NCBI GenBank assembly: GCA_035633215.1
Contig: DASQFI010000048.1
Coordinates: forward strand, 1-64,000
DNA length: 64,000 bases
From: DASQFI01 sp035633215
Lineage (GTDB): Bacteria > Acidobacteriota > Vicinamibacteria > Vicinamibacterales > SCN-69-37
Direction: 5' to 3'
Shown piece by piece: positions 41,096 to 50,256 of the stretch. Both the position numbers and the translations under genes were made by a program. The notes below the pieces were generated by a model. That model ran no database searches and was not told where the DNA came from. It was given only the letters and a program-made list of their open reading frames with translations. Every line of letters starts with the position of its first letter. The stretch's first letter is position 1.

Positions 41096-42028
41096 TCAGA
41101 TGTCTACTTTCGGCAACCCGGTCTCAATTGATTTCCGATTCGGCTCTTCCCACGGCGGCAGCTTCAACGCCTGCCCGAGCTGCGCCACGTCTTCGTCGAC
41201 CAGAAACCCCGGCTTGACGGTCGCGATCTCGAAGAGCACGCCGCCAGGTTCGCGGAAGTAGATCGATTGAAAGTACTGGCGGTCCATGACCGGCGTGACG
41301 CTGATGCCCAGCTCCACGAGCTGCTGGCGTATCCGGAGTTGTTCGTCCGCCTCGGCCACCGCCATCGCGACGTGATGGACGGTGCCGAGACCGTTCCTGG
41401 CCGCCGGCGCGCGATCGTTGGCCACGATCTCGATGGTCTTGCCTGGGCCGTCGCCGTTGACCGTGAGGCGCAGCCGGCCTTCCGCCTCCTGACCGACGTT
41501 GAACCCCAGCCGGCTCGTCATGAACTCGACCGTGCGGTCCGGCGTTCGGACGACCATCGTCACGCTGTGCAGCCCGCGAATCGCGAGGTCGTCGCCGATG
41601 CCGCCGTCCGTCCACGGCTGCCGGCTGTCGCGATCGGTGGCCACGAGCTCGATGAGCAGGCCGGACGGATCCGCGAACGTGATTGACTCGTCGCCGAATC
41701 TGGATTGGTCTTCGGCGGCGACGATGTCGCGCGCGCGCAGACGGTCGATCCACGCCCCGAGCGATCCGGACGGCACCGAGAACGAGGTCACGCCGATCTG
41801 TCCCGCGCCCTTGAGGCCGACCGGCACGCCCCAGCCGCCGTACGGAAACGTGGTCCAGATCGTGCCCGGCGTCCCCGTCTCGTTGCCGTAATAGAAATGA
41901 AAGACGTTGTGGTTGTCGAAGTTGACGGTCTTCTTCACGAGCCGGAGACCGAGGGCGTCGCGATAGAAGTCGAGATCGTCCTGTGCGGCGTCGACCGTCG
42001 CCGTGACGTGGTGGAGCCCGAGGATCAT
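41096..42028 (-). CDS. VOC-family ring-cleaving dioxygenase-like protein
   Basis: 310 residues with two VOC repeats: GLHHVTATVDAAQDDLDFYR with FADPSGLLIELVATD, and GLHSVTMVVRTPDRTVEFMT with GTVHHVAMAVAEADEQL and REPGGVLFEIATVKPGF. It resembles the MhqO/LinE-like 'ring-cleaving dioxygenase' group, which includes hydroquinone dioxygenases. His in LHHV and VHHV and Glu in LFEIA are the expected metal ligands. The ATG overlaps the TGA of the DinB gene (ATGA), so the two are co-translated. Confidence 0.88.
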   Translation of the reverse strand: MILGLHHVTATVDAAQDDLDFYRDALGLRLVKKTVNFDNHNVFHFYYGNETGTPGTIWTTFPYGGWGVPVGLKGAGQIGVTSFSVPSGSLGAWIDRLRARDIVAAEDQSRFGDESITFADPSGLLIELVATDRDSRQPWTDGGIGDDLAIRGLHSVTMVVRTPDRTVEFMTSRLGFNVGQEAEGRLRLTVNGDGPGKTIEIVANDRAPAARNGLGTVHHVAMAVAEADEQLRIRQQLVELGISVTPVMDRQYFQSIYFREPGGVLFEIATVKPGFLVDEDVAQLGQALKLPPWEEPNRKSIETGLPKVDI

Positions 42029-42507
42029 TTTCGTTTGGGAATGCTGAGCGAGGTCCAGGTGTTCGTCCCGTGCATGCGGCAGAGCAGGACGATCTGGCCG
42101 GCGTGATAGGCGATGTGCGCCGTCGCGCGGCAGAGCGCCTCCTGCACGGTGCCCGGCACGCTGCGAATCACGACGGTCTGGGGCAGCTGGGCGTCGGTGA
42201 GGGAGCCGAGCGTGTCGTCCACGATTTGCCAGCTGGCATCCCACATCTTGCGCAGCTCGTCGCGCGTGTACGGCCGCTCGACGAATTCGCTGTCTCGATC
42301 GCGCCACGGCTTCTCGCCATCGCTGGTGAGAAGGTCGGTGAACCTGGAGCGCAGGTTGCCGCTGATGTGTCGGACGATCATCGCGATCGAGTTCGCATCG
42401 TCGGCCGGCACGCGGTTCAGCGCTTCGTCGGGGACCTGCGCCATCGCCTTATCGACGAGGTCGCGATAACGATGAAACTCGGTCGTGAAGTGGGTGACGA
42501 GCGGCAT
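42025..42507 (-). CDS. DinB/DUF1572-family protein
   Basis: 160 residues, a four-helix DinB bundle: IAMIVRHISGNLRSRF with the first His, and ATAHIAYHAGQIVLLCR with the two C-terminal His that bind metal in the family. The helix DELRKMWDASWQIVDDTLGS is also typical. Members may be thiol-dependent S-transferases or stress proteins. First gene of a two-gene unit with the VOC dioxygenase. Confidence 0.88.
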   Translation of the reverse strand: MPLVTHFTTEFHRYRDLVDKAMAQVPDEALNRVPADDANSIAMIVRHISGNLRSRFTDLLTSDGEKPWRDRDSEFVERPYTRDELRKMWDASWQIVDDTLGSLTDAQLPQTVVIRSVPGTVQEALCRATAHIAYHAGQIVLLCRMHGTNTWTSLSIPKRK

Positions 42508-42620
42508 GGCGCCTGACGTTCCTTTCGCAGTCTATCGCGTGATCTGCTTGCCCGATCCCGGCTTTTCTGCCACATTTCCCTCGTGAGTCCGGATCGATCG
42601 GCCAGGAGTTCCGAAGGGGA

Positions 42621-42635
42621 AGTGAGAACGGCTCT
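42621..42635 (+). repeat. Right end of the palindromic element at the glgB start
   Basis: AGTGAGAACGGCTCT with no matching left half; AAGGGGA lies just before it. It supplies the likely GTG start and the first codons (MRTAL) of the branching enzyme gene, in the same frame as in the full copies. Confidence 0.8.
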
Positions 42636-44538
42636 CGTGACCGATTACGAAGCGTACCTCTTTGGCGAGGGGCGCTGGCTGCGCGCGTGGGAAAAAATGG
42701 GCGCGCGGCCCGCCGAAGTCGGCGGCAGCGCCGGGTATTCGTTTGTCGTCTGGGCGCCCAACGCGCGCGAGGTCTCGGTCGTCGGGACGTTCAACGGCTG
42801 GGATGCCCGGCATCACCCGATGCGCCCGGTCGGCAGCAGCGGTGTCTGGGAGACGTTCGTGCCCGGCCTGGGCGAGGGCGCGCTGTACAAGTTCGCGATC
42901 CAGCCGCGCCACGGTCCGCCGTTCGCCAAGGCGGATCCATTCGCGCTCTTCGCCGAGCGGCCGCCTGAAACGGCTTCCGTCACCCATCACGTCGGACGTC
43001 ACGTCTGGCGGGACGATGCGTGGATGACGACGCGGCGGGAGCGTGGCACCGCGCTCGATCGGCCGATGGCGATTTACGAGGTCCACACCGGATCCTGGCG
43101 ACGCAAGCCCGAAGACGGATTTCGGCCGCTCACCTGGCGCGAACTGGCCAGTGAGCTCGTGCCGTACGCCACGCATCTCGGGTTCACGCACCTCGAACTG
43201 CTGCCGGTGATGGAGCATCCGTTCGAAGGATCGTGGGGCTACCAGGTGACCGGGTTTTTCGCGCCGACGAGCCGCCACGGCACGCCCGACGACTTCAGGT
43301 ATTTCGTGGATGAGTGCCATGCGCACGGTCTCGGCGTCATTCTCGACTGGGTGCCCGGACACTTTCCGAAGGACGCGCACGGGCTCGCGATGTTCGACGG
43401 CACGGCGCTCTTCGAGCACGCGGACCCGCGCCAGGGCGAGCATCGCGACTGGGGCACGCTCATCTTCAACTACGGACGCCACGAGGTCCGCAACTTCCTG
43501 CTGTCGAACGCGCTCTACTGGCTCGAGTCGTTTCACGTCGACGGCGTGCGCGTGGACGCCGTGGCGTCGATGCTGTATCTCGACTACTCGCGCGGCGACG
43601 ACTGGCTGCCCAACCGGTACGGCGGCCGCGAGAATCTCGAAGCGATCGATTTCCTGCGCGAGTTGAATCAGCTCACGCACGAGCATTTTCCGGGCACCGT
43701 CACCATCGCCGAGGAATCGACCGCGTTCCCCGCCGTCAGCCGGCCGACCTGGGTCGGCGGGCTCGGATTCACGTTCAAGTGGAACATGGGTTGGATGCAC
43801 GACATCCTCGCCTACGTCGGGAAAGATCCGATCTACCGGCGCTGGGAGCATCAGCATCTGACGTTCTCGATGCTCTACGCGTGGAACGAGAACTTCATCC
43901 TGCCGTTCTCGCACGACGAGGTCGTGCACGGGAAGGGCGCGATGATGATGAAGGCCCCCGGCGACGCCTGGCAGAAGGCCGCGACGCTGCGCGCGCTCTA
44001 CACGTTCATGTACGTGCACCCGGGCAAGAAGCTGCTGTTCATGGGCAGCGAGATCGGCCAGTGGCGCGAGTGGAACCATGACGCGTCGATTGACTGGCAC
44101 CTGCTCGACGGCCCGCTCCACGCGGGATTGCAGCTGTTCGTCGCCGATGTGAACCGACGCTATCGCGCCGAAGCGGCGCTGCACGAGCTGGACTTCGAGC
44201 CGCGCGGCTTCGAGTGGATCGATTGCAACGACCACGAGTCGAGCGTCGTGGCGCTCATTCGGCGCGCGCGCGATCCCGATGACTGGCTGGTCGCGGTGCT
44301 GAATTGGACGCCGATCATCCGCCGCGGGTACCGCATCGGCGTGCCGGCGTCCGGTTTCTATCGCGAGCTCGTGAACAGCGACGCGGGCGTCTACGGCGGC
44401 AGCAACGTCGGCAATGGTGGCGGCAGCGCGACCGAGGCGATTCCGGCGCACGGGCATCCGTACTCGCTCAACCTCACGCTTCCGCCGCTCGGCGCGCTGA
44501 TCCTCAAGCTCGACACCGGCACCATCACCGTGCGATAG
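42622..44538 (+). CDS. glgB: 1,4-alpha-glucan branching enzyme
   Basis: 638 residues. A CBM48-type domain (SFVVWAPNAREVSVVGTFNG) leads into the GH13 barrel: DWVPGHFPKDAHGL, the nucleophile Asp in GVRVDAVASMLYLDYSR, the acid Glu in VTIAEESTAFP and the transition-state Asp in PFSHDEVVHGKG. It makes alpha-1,6 branches in glycogen. The GTG at 42622 (with AAGGGGA upstream) is provided by a palindromic-element end; GTG 42637 would also fit. No other glycogen gene is adjacent. It overlaps the convergent EVE gene by 14 nt. Confidence 0.93.
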   Translation: MRTALVTDYEAYLFGEGRWLRAWEKMGARPAEVGGSAGYSFVVWAPNAREVSVVGTFNGWDARHHPMRPVGSSGVWETFVPGLGEGALYKFAIQPRHGPPFAKADPFALFAERPPETASVTHHVGRHVWRDDAWMTTRRERGTALDRPMAIYEVHTGSWRRKPEDGFRPLTWRELASELVPYATHLGFTHLELLPVMEHPFEGSWGYQVTGFFAPTSRHGTPDDFRYFVDECHAHGLGVILDWVPGHFPKDAHGLAMFDGTALFEHADPRQGEHRDWGTLIFNYGRHEVRNFLLSNALYWLESFHVDGVRVDAVASMLYLDYSRGDDWLPNRYGGRENLEAIDFLRELNQLTHEHFPGTVTIAEESTAFPAVSRPTWVGGLGFTFKWNMGWMHDILAYVGKDPIYRRWEHQHLTFSMLYAWNENFILPFSHDEVVHGKGAMMMKAPGDAWQKAATLRALYTFMYVHPGKKLLFMGSEIGQWREWNHDASIDWHLLDGPLHAGLQLFVADVNRRYRAEAALHELDFEPRGFEWIDCNDHESSVVALIRRARDPDDWLVAVLNWTPIIRRGYRIGVPASGFYRELVNSDAGVYGGSNVGNGGGSATEAIPAHGHPYSLNLTLPPLGALILKLDTGTITVR

Positions 44539-44944
44539 GACGTTCCGAGAGCTTCACAATCGCGGCCCACTCCGGCTCGCCGACCGGCATCACCGACAGG
44601 CGGGGCAGGTAGGTCAGCGGGAATTTCGCGAACCGTTTGTCGGCTTTGATCTCGGCGAGCGTGACCGGACGCTGAAGTTTCTTGACCGGCACGAGATCGA
44701 CGACGTGTGCGCGTCCGGTGCGGTCGGCTGGATCCGGATAGGCGTGCCCTTCGGCTTTCGCCACGCCCACGACGGCTTTCTCGTCGCCGGTGTGGTAATA
44801 GAAGACCAGGTCGCCTCTCCGGATGCCGCGCAGATGTTTCTGCGCCAGCGGGTTCTTCACCCCGGTCCAGGTCGTGACGCCGTCCTTCGCAAACGACTCG
44901 AAGCTGTAGTTGCCGGGTTCTTCCTTCACCAGCCACATGGCCAT
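44525..44944 (-). CDS. EVE-domain protein
   Basis: 139 residues: MWLVKEEPGNYSFESFAKDG, TTWTGVKNPLAQKHLRGIRR, GDLVFYYHTGDEKAVVGVAK, the PUA-like EVE fold related to YTH domains that bind modified bases in RNA or DNA. Length and motifs are standard. The role in bacteria is not settled. Its 3' end overlaps the glgB 3' end. Confidence 0.93.
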   Translation of the reverse strand: MAMWLVKEEPGNYSFESFAKDGVTTWTGVKNPLAQKHLRGIRRGDLVFYYHTGDEKAVVGVAKAEGHAYPDPADRTGRAHVVDLVPVKKLQRPVTLAEIKADKRFAKFPLTYLPRLSVMPVGEPEWAAIVKLSERPIAR

Positions 44945-45032
44945 GTCCGTCAGTCTCGCTTTCTGGGAAGACGACGATCATGACTCAGGTACGGCCGATT
45001 TCCAACGGCCCGGGTGGCTCTAGAATCCGCGT

Positions 45033-47024
45033 GTGTCATCATCGTCGCCGAACACCTCGAGCGGGGTCCGGCTGATCGTCCGTCGCGCCGCGCTCGCCGC
45101 CACCGTTCTGGGCGCGGTTTGGACCGCCGGGCTCATGCTGTTCGGCGGGTTCGACGTCACCATTCTCGGCGTCGGCGTCAGCAGCCACTCGCCGCTGCGC
45201 CCCTTCGTCTGGGCCACGCTGGCGTTTGCGGTGTTCGGATGGATCAACGGCCTCCAGGCCACCGCCGATCAGTCGCGTCGTCTTGCGGCCCGGATCGATC
45301 CTCGCCTCGTTGTCGCGGCGCTCGTCATCTGGATAGTCGGCAGCGCGCTCGCCCGCGGCACGACCGTGGGCTTTGGCGCGGACGCATACGGTTACGTCAG
45401 CCAGGCCGATCTGTGGGTCGAGGGCGCCCTCCGGCAACCCCAGCCGTGGGTGGACCAGGTGCCGTGGCCCAATGCCGCGTGGACGTTTTCGCCGCTCGGA
45501 TACCGGCCCGACGAATCGCGCGGGCGCGCGGAGCTGGTGCCAACGTATTCGCCCGGCCTGCCGATGCTGATGGCGCTGGCCAAGCGGATCGCCGGACATT
45601 GCGCGATGTTCTGGATCGTGCCGCTCTCGGGTGGCGTGCTCGTGTGGGTGACGTACGCGCTCGGCCGGCGGTTCGGATCCTCCGGCGCCGGGCTGATCGG
45701 CGCGTGGCTGGTCGCGACGAGTCCGGCCGTGCTGCTCGCCCTCATGCGGCCGATGACCGACGTCCCGGTCGCCGCCGTCTGGACGGTCGCCTTCGTCGTC
45801 GTCCTTGCGCCAGGTGTCGGCTGGTCCTTTCTGGCTGGCGCGTTGGCCGGACTTGCGGTGCTGATTCGGCCGAATCTGTTGCCGTTGGCCGCAATTCTCG
45901 GCGCCTGGGTCCTGGTGCGGGCGCCTCGCGACGGGCACGACAGCGGACGCGCGAAGCTCGAGCCGTTCTCACTTCCTCGTAGAGCAAAACCAGCAAATAT
46001 CGCCAGACATTCGGCCCAATTCCGGCAACCGGCTCGCCAGAGGAAAGTGAGAACGGCTCTCGGTTCGCTCGTCGCATTTGCCGCTGGACTCGCGCCTGGA
46101 CTGGTCGTCACCGGCTTTGTCTTCAACGACCTCTACGGCTCGCCGTTCGTCTCGGGCTACGGCACGTTCGATCAGCAGCTTGCCTGGCCCAACGTCGCTC
46201 GGAACTTCCGGAACTACATGTCGTGGTTGATCGACTCGCAGTCGCTCCTGGTGGTGGCCGGCATCGCGGCGCTCCTCGTGCCGGTCCGGCGGTTGTGGCC
46301 CGGCGTCGCGGATCGGCGCGTGTTCTGGATCACGGGCCTGTTCAGCGTCGTGCTGTGGGCGCAGTTCTGCTTCTATCTGGTCTTCGAGGACTGGGGTTAC
46401 CTGCGATTCCTGCTGCCGTTCTGGCCGTTGGTCATGCTGGGAATGGGATCAGCGGCGATGGCGGGACTCCGAAGCCGGCGGGCATTCGTCGTGCTCGCGA
46501 CCGCGTGGGTGATTCTGGGGCTGGGTGTGCGCGGCCTGGCCGTCGTCGCCGAACGCGGAGTCTTCGACCAGTGGGCAGGCGACAGCGACTACGTCGGTGC
46601 CGCACACGCTGTCCAATCCGTCACGGAGCCGAACAGCGTCGTGCTCACCCTGCTGCACAGTGGGACGGTCCGGTACTACGGCGGGCGGGTGACGATGCGA
46701 TACGACATCCTCGACCGCGAGTGGCTCGATCCGGCGGTGGCGTGGCTGACTGCCCGGGGCGTCCATGTGTACGCGCTGCTCGATCAAGCCGCGATCGACG
46801 ACTACCGATCGGAGGTCGAGTACTTCCGGCAGCGCTTTTCTGGCCAGCAGACCGTCGGCCGCCTGAACGCGCCGCCGGTAATAACGTACCGGGGTACGCG
46901 CCCGATTCTCTTGTACGCGCTCTCGGATGTGCCACCGGCGCGCGCGCCGCGGGTGCCCGTCGGCGGTTCGGCGGACCTTTCCTGTGCCCCGCCTGCGCCG
47001 CGGGGACGGATTCTCTTGAAATAG
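45033..47024 (+). CDS. Polytopic membrane protein (GT39/ArnT-like) with inserted palindromic element
   Basis: 663 residues with 9-11 hydrophobic segments. AYGYVSQADLW after the first segments is like the conserved acidic loop of lipid-linked glycosyltransferases (GT-C), and the C-terminal soluble part (DSDYVGAAHAVQSVTEPNSV) fits such proteins. Residues 310-343 (LEPFSLPRRAKP...RKVRTAL) come from a 100-bp palindromic element in a cytoplasmic loop between two membrane helices; the frame is kept. GTG start. The last 20 residues are Pro/Arg-rich. Confidence 0.75.
   Translation: MSSSSPNTSSGVRLIVRRAALAATVLGAVWTAGLMLFGGFDVTILGVGVSSHSPLRPFVWATLAFAVFGWINGLQATADQSRRLAARIDPRLVVAALVIWIVGSALARGTTVGFGADAYGYVSQADLWVEGALRQPQPWVDQVPWPNAAWTFSPLGYRPDESRGRAELVPTYSPGLPMLMALAKRIAGHCAMFWIVPLSGGVLVWVTYALGRRFGSSGAGLIGAWLVATSPAVLLALMRPMTDVPVAAVWTVAFVVVLAPGVGWSFLAGALAGLAVLIRPNLLPLAAILGAWVLVRAPRDGHDSGRAKLEPFSLPRRAKPANIARHSAQFRQPARQRKVRTALGSLVAFAAGLAPGLVVTGFVFNDLYGSPFVSGYGTFDQQLAWPNVARNFRNYMSWLIDSQSLLVVAGIAALLVPVRRLWPGVADRRVFWITGLFSVVLWAQFCFYLVFEDWGYLRFLLPFWPLVMLGMGSAAMAGLRSRRAFVVLATAWVILGLGVRGLAVVAERGVFDQWAGDSDYVGAAHAVQSVTEPNSVVLTLLHSGTVRYYGGRVTMRYDILDREWLDPAVAWLTARGVHVYALLDQAAIDDYRSEVEYFRQRFSGQQTVGRLNAPPVITYRGTRPILLYALSDVPPARAPRVPVGGSADLSCAPPAPRGRILLK
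45961..46060 (+). repeat. Palindromic element, full copy inside a coding region (100 bp)
   Basis: Starts AGCCGTTCTCACTTCC and ends AAGTGAGAACGGCTCT, 927 nt into the membrane-protein gene. Flanks CTCG/CG. No stop in the gene's frame; the frame before and after it is continuous. Confidence 0.92.
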
Positions 47025-47030
47025 CTGGGC

Positions 47031-47240
47031 TTACGCTTTCGGTTTTGCCGTTCGGCGACGCCCGGTGGCCCGAGGCGGTGCCGGCTGGGTCGATCGCGCC
47101 AGCGTCACTCGATCGCTCAGGAACTTCTTGATGCCATGCTCATCGAAGTCGATCACCGTATACGAATCATCTGTTTCGGTGATGGTCCCCGTTCCGTACT
47201 GCGGCTGCGACACCCGGTCGCCCTTCGCAAACTTCGCCAC
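47031..47240 (-). CDS. Small beta-barrel (CarD/Tudor-like) protein
   Basis: 69 residues: KGDRVSQPQYGTGTITETDD, YTVIDFDEHGIKKF, then a Lys/Arg/Pro-rich tail. The first 45 residues look like the small SH3/Tudor barrel at the start of CarD-type RNA-polymerase-binding proteins, but the DNA-binding C-terminal domain is absent. Known only as a conserved hypothetical. Convergent to the membrane-protein gene. Confidence 0.65.
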   Translation of the reverse strand: MAKFAKGDRVSQPQYGTGTITETDDSYTVIDFDEHGIKKFLSDRVTLARSTQPAPPRATGRRRTAKPKA

Positions 47241-47363
47241 GTGCGCCCTTTCTGGTGAAGATGGACGGCCTCAAGAAGTGGCCAACGGATTTGATCCGGG
47301 GGGAGCTTCCGTCGGCGAAAGTATGACACAAACGCGTATGATCGCCACAATCAAGGCATTCCC

Positions 47364-50234
47364 ATGAACACCGAACGCGTCCCCGTCGCCGTCATGCTCA
47401 TCCTGGCGACCGCTGCGACGGTATCGAACGTCGCCTCGCGCGCCCAGTCGCAGGAACAGACGCAGGAGCGGCTGCCATCCGAACGCCAGCTCCTGACGCC
47501 GGACGACTACTCGCCGCTCGGCTTTCTCGACCTGCACGCCTACGAGCAGGCGTTTCCGGCGACCGTCCGTCATCCCGCGCTGGTGCAGGCCGCGCGCAAC
47601 AAGTACTGGATCTTTCGCGGTATCGCCTACCGCGGGCGAACGCCGATCGACACCGTCTGGACCTCGCTCGGTCCGGAAACCAGCATCCAGGATCCGAGTG
47701 CCGCCAACCCTGAGAACTTCTCGGGCCGCGTCGCGGCGCTGGCCATCTCGCCCACGTGCGAAGAGGACGGACCCTGCCGGGTGTGGATAGGCGCGGCTGG
47801 CGGCGGCGTCTGGCGCACGGACGATGCGATGAATACGGATGACGTGGGCTGGCGCTGGGTGTCGCAAGGCCTCGGCACGAACAGCATTGGCGCGCTCGCG
47901 CTCGATCCCAACGACAAGAGCGGCGACACGATCTACGTCGGCACGGGAGAGACGAACCAGCCGAACAATTCCGGCGCCGGTACGGGACTCTATCGATCCG
48001 CCGACGGCGGCGATCGTTGGGTCCGCGTGCCGACGATGGTCGTCGATCCGGTCATTTCGCCGGTCGCGATGGACTTCACGTTCACGCGCGGCATCAGCAC
48101 GGTCGTCGTCGAGCCCGGCAACGCACAGGTGATCTACGTGGCGACGACCAGCGCGATGCTCGGGATGACCGGCGTCCGCGGGGGTCAGACGCAGACGCCC
48201 GGGTTTCCGCAGCCTCGTGTCGGCCTCTACAAGACCGACAACGGCGGCGCGACCTGGTCGCTCATCTGGGTGCCGCCGCTCGATCCCGTGATTCCGGCGA
48301 ATCCGAATCTGGGGGCCGGCGTGGGCGACACGATGTTCGGCGTGCGCCACGTGAAGCTCGATCCGCGCGACGTGCGGACGATCTACGTCTCGGCGTGGAA
48401 CAACGCCATTCATCGGTCGTCGCCGGCGTTCGAAAACGGCGACACGTCCTTCAAGCCGGTCTACGCGATCGTCGGGCTGCGCCGGTTTCAAGACCTGGCG
48501 ATGTTCGACCTGACGGTCCAGAGCGGCCGCACCCGGATGTACGTCTACAACGGCACGGCCAGCCTGGACGACCAGTCGGTCTATCGACTCGACAATGCCG
48601 ACGTGCCGGCAAGCTCGCTCGTCGTCACTGGCGCGGGCGGCGCGCTCTCGAACACGGGCGCCTGGATCAAGCTCACGTCCAATGTCACCTCGCAGCCCGG
48701 ATCGACCAGCCGCCGGATCTGCAGCTCGCAGTGCTTCTACGACCTCGTGGTCGCCACGCCCCCAGGCCAGCCCGACACCGTGATTGTCGGCGGGGTCGCG
48801 ACGCCGGATTTCGGCGAGCCGACGATTCGTTCGACGAATGCCGGCGCAAGCTTCTTCGGGTTCGGCAACGACGCGCAGAACCCGCCCAACACCAGCCACG
48901 TGGACGTGCGCTCGGTGGTCTTCCACCCGAAGAATTCGCGGATCGCGTTCGTCGGATCGGACGGCGGAGTCGTGCGCAACGACGGCGTCTTCGTAAACAA
49001 CACGAGCCGGTGCCAGGCATTCGGCAACCCGCCGCAGTGTCCGATCGCGCTCTCCGAAGTGCCCCGGCGCATCTATTTTCTGAACAAGGGCCTGCAGACA
49101 CTCCAGTTCTACAACGTCGCCGTCGATCCGCGGGCGCCCGTGACGCGGTTGATCGGCGGGTTGCAGGACAACGGCACCATCTGGACCGATGGGACCGGGA
49201 ACACGCGCCACTGGAAATCGCTCTTTCCGTTTGGCGACGGCACGTCGGCCTCCGGCTTTCATCCCGCGCGGAGCGACGTGTTGTTCGCGAGCTTCCAGAG
49301 CAACCGTTTCTTCGCCAACTTTCGCAACGGCCAGCTGTCGAGGTGGGTGCGCACGGACGAGCCGATCGTCGCGGCCGGCGAACGCAACACCGTGACGACG
49401 TCGACCGGCCGGCAGTTCATCACGTTCGATCAGGTGAATCCGGACACGCAGTTCACGGCGTTCCAGCACGTCTGGCGCACGCAGAACAACGGCGGCGATC
49501 AGACGTTCCTCGAGGCCAATTGCCGGTTCCCGACCGGCGAGGTCCAGAGCGCCACGTGCGGCGACTGGGTGCCGCTCGGCGTGCCGTACCCGTTTCCGCT
49601 GGGATCAACGCCCGACTTTCCGAGCCGTCAGCCGGGTGACTTGACCAGCTTTTTCTACGGCTCCGATCGCACGGGCGGCCTGGTCGTCGCGGCCGAGCGG
49701 ACGCCAGCCGATGCCGGCACACTCTGGGCGGCGACGAATTTCGGGCGGCTGTTCGTCTCGAAGAACGCCGCCGGGCCTGCGGCCGCCGTCGAGTTCACGC
49801 GCATCGACCTGCCGAGCCTGCCCAACCGTTTCGTCACGAGGATCGTGGCCGATCGAGTGAATCCAAACGTCGCGTACATTTCGTACTCAGGATTCAACGC
49901 CATCACGCCGACGACGCTGGGGCACATTTTTCGCGTTGTCTACAATCCGGATCCCGCCGTCCGGCGGGCGACGTTCACGTCGATGGACTTCGATCTCGGC
50001 GACATCCCGATCAACACGATCGCCTTCGACGATCGACGGGGTGATCTCTACGCCGCGACGGACTTCGGCCCGCTCGTGCTCAGGGAGGGATCGGCGAACT
50101 GGCAGCTGGCAGGCGTCGGATTCCCGGAGGCGCTCATGGTCGATCTCGAGATGGTGGCGGATCAGAGGCTGCTGGTCGCCGCAACGCATGGATTGGGGAT
50201 CTTCTATCTCAGGCTTCCAGCCGCGACGAGGTAG
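47364..50234 (+). CDS. Large exported sortilin/BNR-repeat protein
   Basis: 956 residues, signal peptide (VAVMLILATAATVSNVASRA). The body is a beta-propeller of the VPS10/sortilin and BNR type: Asp-box-like turns YRSADGGDRW and YKTDNGGATWS, and blades starting FSGRVAALAISP, GIGAL-like SIGALALDPNDKSGDTIYVG and VSVVFHP-like VRSVVFHPKNSRIAFVGSDG. It lacks a membrane anchor and is probably secreted or periplasmic. Such proteins are numerous in Acidobacteria; glycan or protein binding is inferred. Confidence 0.85.
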   Translation: MNTERVPVAVMLILATAATVSNVASRAQSQEQTQERLPSERQLLTPDDYSPLGFLDLHAYEQAFPATVRHPALVQAARNKYWIFRGIAYRGRTPIDTVWTSLGPETSIQDPSAANPENFSGRVAALAISPTCEEDGPCRVWIGAAGGGVWRTDDAMNTDDVGWRWVSQGLGTNSIGALALDPNDKSGDTIYVGTGETNQPNNSGAGTGLYRSADGGDRWVRVPTMVVDPVISPVAMDFTFTRGISTVVVEPGNAQVIYVATTSAMLGMTGVRGGQTQTPGFPQPRVGLYKTDNGGATWSLIWVPPLDPVIPANPNLGAGVGDTMFGVRHVKLDPRDVRTIYVSAWNNAIHRSSPAFENGDTSFKPVYAIVGLRRFQDLAMFDLTVQSGRTRMYVYNGTASLDDQSVYRLDNADVPASSLVVTGAGGALSNTGAWIKLTSNVTSQPGSTSRRICSSQCFYDLVVATPPGQPDTVIVGGVATPDFGEPTIRSTNAGASFFGFGNDAQNPPNTSHVDVRSVVFHPKNSRIAFVGSDGGVVRNDGVFVNNTSRCQAFGNPPQCPIALSEVPRRIYFLNKGLQTLQFYNVAVDPRAPVTRLIGGLQDNGTIWTDGTGNTRHWKSLFPFGDGTSASGFHPARSDVLFASFQSNRFFANFRNGQLSRWVRTDEPIVAAGERNTVTTSTGRQFITFDQVNPDTQFTAFQHVWRTQNNGGDQTFLEANCRFPTGEVQSATCGDWVPLGVPYPFPLGSTPDFPSRQPGDLTSFFYGSDRTGGLVVAAERTPADAGTLWAATNFGRLFVSKNAAGPAAAVEFTRIDLPSLPNRFVTRIVADRVNPNVAYISYSGFNAITPTTLGHIFRVVYNPDPAVRRATFTSMDFDLGDIPINTIAFDDRRGDLYAATDFGPLVLREGSANWQLAGVGFPEALMVDLEMVADQRLLVAATHGLGIFYLRLPAATR

Positions 50235-50256
50235 CGGGCGGCCGGAACCTGCACCG

